NCBI GenBank assembly: GCA_037969155.1
Contig: JBBKWW010000106.1
Location: forward strand, 1 to 9,491
DNA: 9,491 bases
Direction: 5' to 3'
From: JAYXXU01 sp037969155
Lineage (GTDB): Bacteria; Pseudomonadota; Gammaproteobacteria; Pseudomonadales; Moraxellaceae
Every line of letters begins with the position of its first letter. Positions within the stretch are counted from its first letter, which is position 1. Positions 6,672 through 9,491 of this stretch are shown here, piece after piece. A program made the position numbers and the translations under genes. Under the pieces are notes generated by a model that worked only from the letters and a program-made list of their open reading frames with translations, had not been told where the DNA came from and did no database searches.

Positions 6672-6684
6672 ATCGGAATAGTAT
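6656..6684 (+). promoter_or_regulatory. Predicted promoter of the metal-efflux genes
   Basis: TTGCCA (6656-6661) and TAGTAT (6679-6684) are 17 bases apart, giving a good sigma-70 match (four or five of six in each box). The expected start near 6691 is at, or one base before, the ATG at 6692, so the message would be nearly leaderless. Confidence 0.45.
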
Positions 6685-6686
6685 TC
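6664..6686. promoter_or_regulatory. Nested palindromes over the -10 region, candidate operator
   Basis: TATTC (6664-6668), GAATA (6676-6680) and TATTC (6682-6686) form overlapping inverted repeats. TATTC-N7-GAATA lies within the promoter spacer, GAATA-G-TATTC covers the -10 box, and ATTC-T-GAAT (6665-6673) is a third. A dyad in the spacer is what MerR-type metal sensors use, but the spacer here is 17 bases rather than their usual 19-20. The cognate regulator is not in the window. Confidence 0.3.
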
Positions 6687-6691
6687 TAAAA

Positions 6692-7102
6692 ATGCACATC
6701 CTCCGACTCATACTCACCAGCTTCCTGTCTCTTGCTATCCTCTCCGTAGGATCGGCAGCAGTTGCGATGTCAGTGCATAGTCCATGTGCAATGCAACAGA
6801 TGCAAGCGCAATCCGTTGCAGTGCTGCCAGCCTCCATGCCGATGATGGCCATGGATCAGGATGATCAAGCCGACATGTCTGGCATGGATTGTCAGAAGGT
6901 CGATCAATCGCATAACAGTTTGTGCAAGTCTGGACAAGATTGCGTGATGTATCACGTGCAACTTGCGCATCCGGTGTCAAACATGATGGGCTTACAGCCT
7001 AAACCGCAATATCTAAATACACAGCATTTTATTGCTCAATCCTTCGAGTTTGTTCCTACGCCTGATCTGTTCGGATTGTGGCGACCTCCACGCGCGCTTT
7101 AA
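6692..7102 (+). CDS. Small secreted Met/Cys-rich protein, probable periplasmic metal-binding protein
   Basis: This 136-residue protein opens with a signal peptide (HILRLILTSFLSLAILSVG, cleavage probably near AVA-M at 25). The exported part is rich in soft-metal ligands. It has Cys32, Cys67, Cys78 and Cys84, and a Met-rich run with MPMMAM at 49-54 and MSGMDC at 62-67; His29, His74 and His88 lie nearby. It ends in WRPPRAL, a tail seen in small proteins that precede copper and other metal efflux genes. I do not recognise a precise family; it resembles DUF2946/CopL-type copper-associated proteins in size and composition. Its place directly before the CusC-like and CusB-like genes suggests copper or silver binding, sensing or delivery to the pump. 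The ATG at 6692 is chosen because it opens the signal peptide. The Shine-Dalgarno signal is poor, and an in-frame ATG at 6590 would add 34 residues that spoil it. Confidence 0.75.
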   Translation: MHILRLILTSFLSLAILSVGSAAVAMSVHSPCAMQQMQAQSVAVLPASMPMMAMDQDDQADMSGMDCQKVDQSHNSLCKSGQDCVMYHVQLAHPVSNMMGLQPKPQYLNTQHFIAQSFEFVPTPDLFGLWRPPRAL

Positions 7103-7120
7103 TTCACCTATCGATTTAGA

Positions 7121-7147
7121 GGTTCAAGGTTTTTAAACCTTTGAACC
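7121..7147 (+). repeat. Near-perfect inverted repeat between the Met/Cys-rich gene and the TolC-family gene
   Basis: GGTTCAAGGTTT and AAACCTTTGAACC pair over 11 or 12 bases with one bulged T (7140) and a very short loop. It starts 18 bases after the stop of the small gene. The hairpin could protect or process the message, or lower readthrough into the efflux genes. It ends exactly where an in-frame ATG (7148) occurs, which makes that ATG a poor start. No U-tract follows. Confidence 0.55.
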
Positions 7148-7189
7148 ATGTGCACGCGTCTGCGTGTGTCTATTGTAGGGAATGAGGGC

Positions 7190-8551
7190 ATGTCTCCATT
7201 TTTAGTAACCATTTTAGATTTGAATCTGCCAGCTATGCACGGGCATCGATCTAAACGACTGATGCTGCCAGTCGCATTTCTTCTGGCAACCTGTGCGGCT
7301 GATGCTGCACCACTTTCACTAAATGAAGCATTGGCACTTGCTGAGCAAAATTCACCTGAACTGCAAGCCAATGCAGCCCAAATTGGTGCGGCTGAGTCAG
7401 CGTCAATCCCTGCGGGTGCGTTACCCAATCCTAAAGTGTATGTGGGTCTCGATAATTTTCCTGTAACAGGCAATGCGGCAGGGCAGTTAAATACGGACAA
7501 CATGACGATGTCGAAAATTGGCGTCATGCAAGATATCCCGAATGCAGCTAAACGTCGGGCGCAAGTTGAAGTCAGCCATGCAAAAGTGGATGTCGCACTC
7601 GCACAGCACCCCATCGTTCTGTTAAAACTGCGAAAAAATACCGCCATTGCGTGGTTTAATCGCTATTACCTAGAGCGCAAAATTGCGCTATTTGATGGCT
7701 TGTTTTCTGAAAATAAATTACTCGCCGAAGCTGTCCTTGCCCAAATTGCATCGGGTCATCGTCAGCTCGCTGATGCGGTATTACCGCAGCAAGAAGCGGC
7801 ACAACTTGATGATCAACGCGATGACCTGAATCGTGATCTCAGTAAAGCGAAATCAGCATTACGCCGTTATCTAGGGATGCCATCTGGCAGCGAGCAAGCG
7901 CTGACTCAAGACGTAGCCGAACTGCCAATCAATGCAGAGCAGTTACACCATCATTTACACAATCATCCAGAGCTACAAGCATTTGCTGCCGAGTCGCAAC
8001 TGGCGGATGCCAAGGTTGTCGCCGCGCAATCGCTTAAAAAATCAGATATGAGCGTTGAGTTCGGCTACTCCCATCGCGCCCCTCAGTTTGGTGACATGAT
8101 CGGGGTGAAACTGACCTTTGAGCTGCCCATCTTTAACGCGCACCGTGTTGATCCTTTGATTGCGGCCGCAATGTCGGAACAAGCGGATATTGATGCACAG
8201 CGTGAAATCGTACGACGTGACCAAATCAATATGCTTGAAAATGATTTGGCGGATTACGCCGCGCTGAATCGACAACTTGACCGCGCCAATTTAACTGCAC
8301 TCCCGCTTACACAACAGAAAGTCACCCTACAACTTGCCAGTTACCAAGCAGGCAACGCCGATCTGAGTGCAGTCCTGACCGCACGCCGTGAACTCATCGA
8401 ACAACGCTTAAAAATCATTACCCTTGAAAATAGGCGTGCCGTGACGGCGGCGCAACTTTATTACGTCTATGGCGGCGGTGTTGATCTCGTAGAGGATCAG
8501 CAAACTGCCCTTACACCATCGTCCAGCCGACAGGGAGCACTGCTCAAATGA
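7190..8551 (+). CDS. TolC-family outer-membrane efflux channel, CusC-like
   Basis: This outer-membrane trimeric channel of the OEP family links a periplasmic adaptor and RND pump to the outside. From the chosen start it is 453 residues: a signal region, then two tandem OEP repeats, the first beginning PLSLNEALALAEQNSPELQA. Typical features are NPKVYVGLDNFPVTG, MQDIPNAAKRRAQ, long alanine- and glutamine-rich helical stretches, and a near-C-terminal ELIEQRLKIITLENRRA. The partner CusB-like gene overlaps its stop by four bases. Start choice is uncertain. The ATG at 7190 has AGGGA (7177-7181) at good spacing. The ATG at 7235 gives a cleaner signal peptide (MHGHRSKRLMLPVAFLLATC) but lacks a ribosome site, and the ATG at 7148 abuts a hairpin. 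LLATC nearly matches a lipobox, but Thr precedes the Cys, so lipid attachment as in CusC is unsure. Confidence 0.88.
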   Translation: MSPFLVTILDLNLPAMHGHRSKRLMLPVAFLLATCAADAAPLSLNEALALAEQNSPELQANAAQIGAAESASIPAGALPNPKVYVGLDNFPVTGNAAGQLNTDNMTMSKIGVMQDIPNAAKRRAQVEVSHAKVDVALAQHPIVLLKLRKNTAIAWFNRYYLERKIALFDGLFSENKLLAEAVLAQIASGHRQLADAVLPQQEAAQLDDQRDDLNRDLSKAKSALRRYLGMPSGSEQALTQDVAELPINAEQLHHHLHNHPELQAFAAESQLADAKVVAAQSLKKSDMSVEFGYSHRAPQFGDMIGVKLTFELPIFNAHRVDPLIAAAMSEQADIDAQREIVRRDQINMLENDLADYAALNRQLDRANLTALPLTQQKVTLQLASYQAGNADLSAVLTARRELIEQRLKIITLENRRAVTAAQLYYVYGGGVDLVEDQQTALTPSSSRQGALLK

Positions 8552-9491
8552 ATCAGCCAACGATGAAATTAGCGATCATGGTGGTGGCCATTGCGACTGC
8601 ACTTGGCGTGGGCGGCGGTGTGGGTTATTGGTTTGCCAGTCATCATGCGATGCAACAAATGTCAAATATGGATCAAGCGGCTACGCCAAGCCATGCCAAA
8701 GTGCTTTATTGGTACGACCCGATGAAGCCTGACCAGCATTTTGACAAACCGGGTAAGTCGCCATTTATGGATATGCAACTGGTGGCAAAATATGCCGATG
8801 GCGGCAATGATGCAGGCGCTGCCAGCGCGACCAGCATCAAGATTGATCCCAGCATTACCCAGAATTTAGGTGTTCGTGTTGCGCCAGTGTCGCGCGGCGA
8901 GCTGGACAATCGCATCACCGTAGCAGGCACGATCCAACTCAATGATCGTCTGGTGGCTGTCATGCAAACACGCAGCAATGGTTTTGTTGAACGGGTCTAT
9001 GCGCGTGCCACTGGAGATGTGGTGGCGCTGGGTGCGCCCATTGCAGATTTGCTGGTGCCAGACTGGGCGGGTGCGCAGATTGAATACCTCGCCGTGCTGA
9101 AAATGGGTGAGCAATCCCTGATGCATGCCGCGAAACAACGCCTACTGCTGCTTGGTATGTCTGCGGACTTGATTGCGCGGGTTGAAAAAACGCGGCAGCC
9201 ACACGCCACCATCACTTTATTTGCGCCAATCAGCGGCGTGATTCAGAGCTTGGATGTCCGTTCGGGCATGACGATGAGTGCAGGTCAAACGCTGGCAAGG
9301 ATCAATGGGCTGGACAGTGTCTGGCTAGAAGCGGCTGTGCCTGAAGCGCAGACAGGTGGAATTCGGATTGGCAGCATGATCGTTGCGCAATTGACGGCAT
9401 TCCCCAGTGAAGATTTTCATGGCAAAGTGATTGCGATCTTGCCTGACCTCAATCTGGACAGTCGAACCCTGCGGGTGCGGATTGAATTACC
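8548..9491 (+). CDS. cusB: CusB-like periplasmic adaptor of an RND metal-efflux system (C-terminus cut off)
   Basis: This membrane-fusion protein connects the TolC-type channel with an inner-membrane RND pump. About 314 residues are present. A membrane anchor or signal spans residues 8-30. A Met-rich stretch with Met35, Met38 and Met41 follows, similar to the Met residues by which CusB binds Cu(I)/Ag(I). A heavy-metal-binding domain lies near residues 52-82 (YWYDPMKPDQHFDKPGKSP, then FMDMQLVAKY), the CusB form with Met rather than Cys ligands. The two lipoyl halves are near 136-170 and 222-258 (APISGVIQSLDVRSG), separated by a short helical hairpin, and a beta-barrel begins after 260. The ATG overlaps the previous stop (ATGA), with AGGGAG (8532-8537) ten bases upstream. 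A CusA-like pump gene is expected just past the window. Cu/Ag is the likely substrate from the Met pattern; Zn/Co/Cd is less likely. Confidence 0.92.
   Translation, partial: MNQPTMKLAIMVVAIATALGVGGGVGYWFASHHAMQQMSNMDQAATPSHAKVLYWYDPMKPDQHFDKPGKSPFMDMQLVAKYADGGNDAGAASATSIKIDPSITQNLGVRVAPVSRGELDNRITVAGTIQLNDRLVAVMQTRSNGFVERVYARATGDVVALGAPIADLLVPDWAGAQIEYLAVLKMGEQSLMHAAKQRLLLLGMSADLIARVEKTRQPHATITLFAPISGVIQSLDVRSGMTMSAGQTLARINGLDSVWLEAAVPEAQTGGIRIGSMIVAQLTAFPSEDFHGKVIAILPDLNLDSRTLRVRIEL

Noticed and set aside
7108..7647. 179-residue minus-strand frame
   Set aside because: It is antisense to the TolC-family gene, shows no recognisable domain, and its Cys/Ser-rich composition is typical of a shadow frame.
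1..9491. Insertion sequence, tRNA, CRISPR array or phage attachment site
   Set aside because: I found no transposase frame, terminal repeats, evenly spaced direct repeats or tRNA-like cloverleaf; composition looks even throughout.

Overview
The window (about 50% GC, dense short-spaced genes, ATGA stop/start overlaps) looks like chromosomal DNA of a Gram-negative proteobacterium. Outer-membrane proteins (a BtuB receptor and a TolC-family channel) and a tripartite efflux system place it among diderms. The overall protein style suggests a gamma- or betaproteobacterium. I cannot fix the genus from sequence alone.

Layout. (1) Positions 1-281, minus strand: the first 93 codons of btuB, the TonB-dependent cobalamin receptor. 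Its leader (282-650) carries a well-conserved cobalamin riboswitch with a plausible promoter at its 5' edge. (2) 812-1429, plus: a YicG/TRIC-type small membrane protein, divergent from btuB. (3) 1477-2370, minus: a LysR-type regulator of the NhaR-like kind, convergent with yicG and divergent from the next operon. (4) 2485-6533, plus: dabB-dabA, the two-subunit DAB inorganic-carbon accumulation system. A NuoL-like proton-conducting membrane subunit is followed, with a 4-base overlap, by a large DUF2309 subunit that has carbonic-anhydrase-like zinc ligands. (5) 6692-9491, plus: a metal-efflux locus. It has a small secreted Met/Cys-rich protein, a CusC-like TolC-family outer-membrane channel and a CusB-like periplasmic adaptor cut by the window edge. 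The RND pump gene (CusA-like) is expected just beyond.

How the parts work together. DabB is thought to use the proton gradient to drive one-way CO2 hydration by DabA, building an internal bicarbonate pool. The divergent LysR protein is the obvious candidate regulator. The 114-base gap between the two holds two related inverted repeats whose centres are exactly 30 bp apart, placed near -64 and -34 of a predicted dabB promoter. This is the layout expected of a LysR recognition site plus activation site. The efflux genes would export Cu(I)/Ag(I) or a similar soft metal across both membranes, with the small Met/Cys-rich protein as a likely periplasmic metal binder or sensor. The btuB riboswitch would turn receptor synthesis down when cobalamin is plentiful.

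No wholly new system is evident. The most original signals are the paired LysR-type operators before a stand-alone dabBA operon, a 9-nt perfect anti-aptamer match in the btuB leader, a 39-codon Cys-rich reading frame after dabA, and a near-leaderless predicted transcript start for the Met/Cys-rich protein inside nested palindromes.
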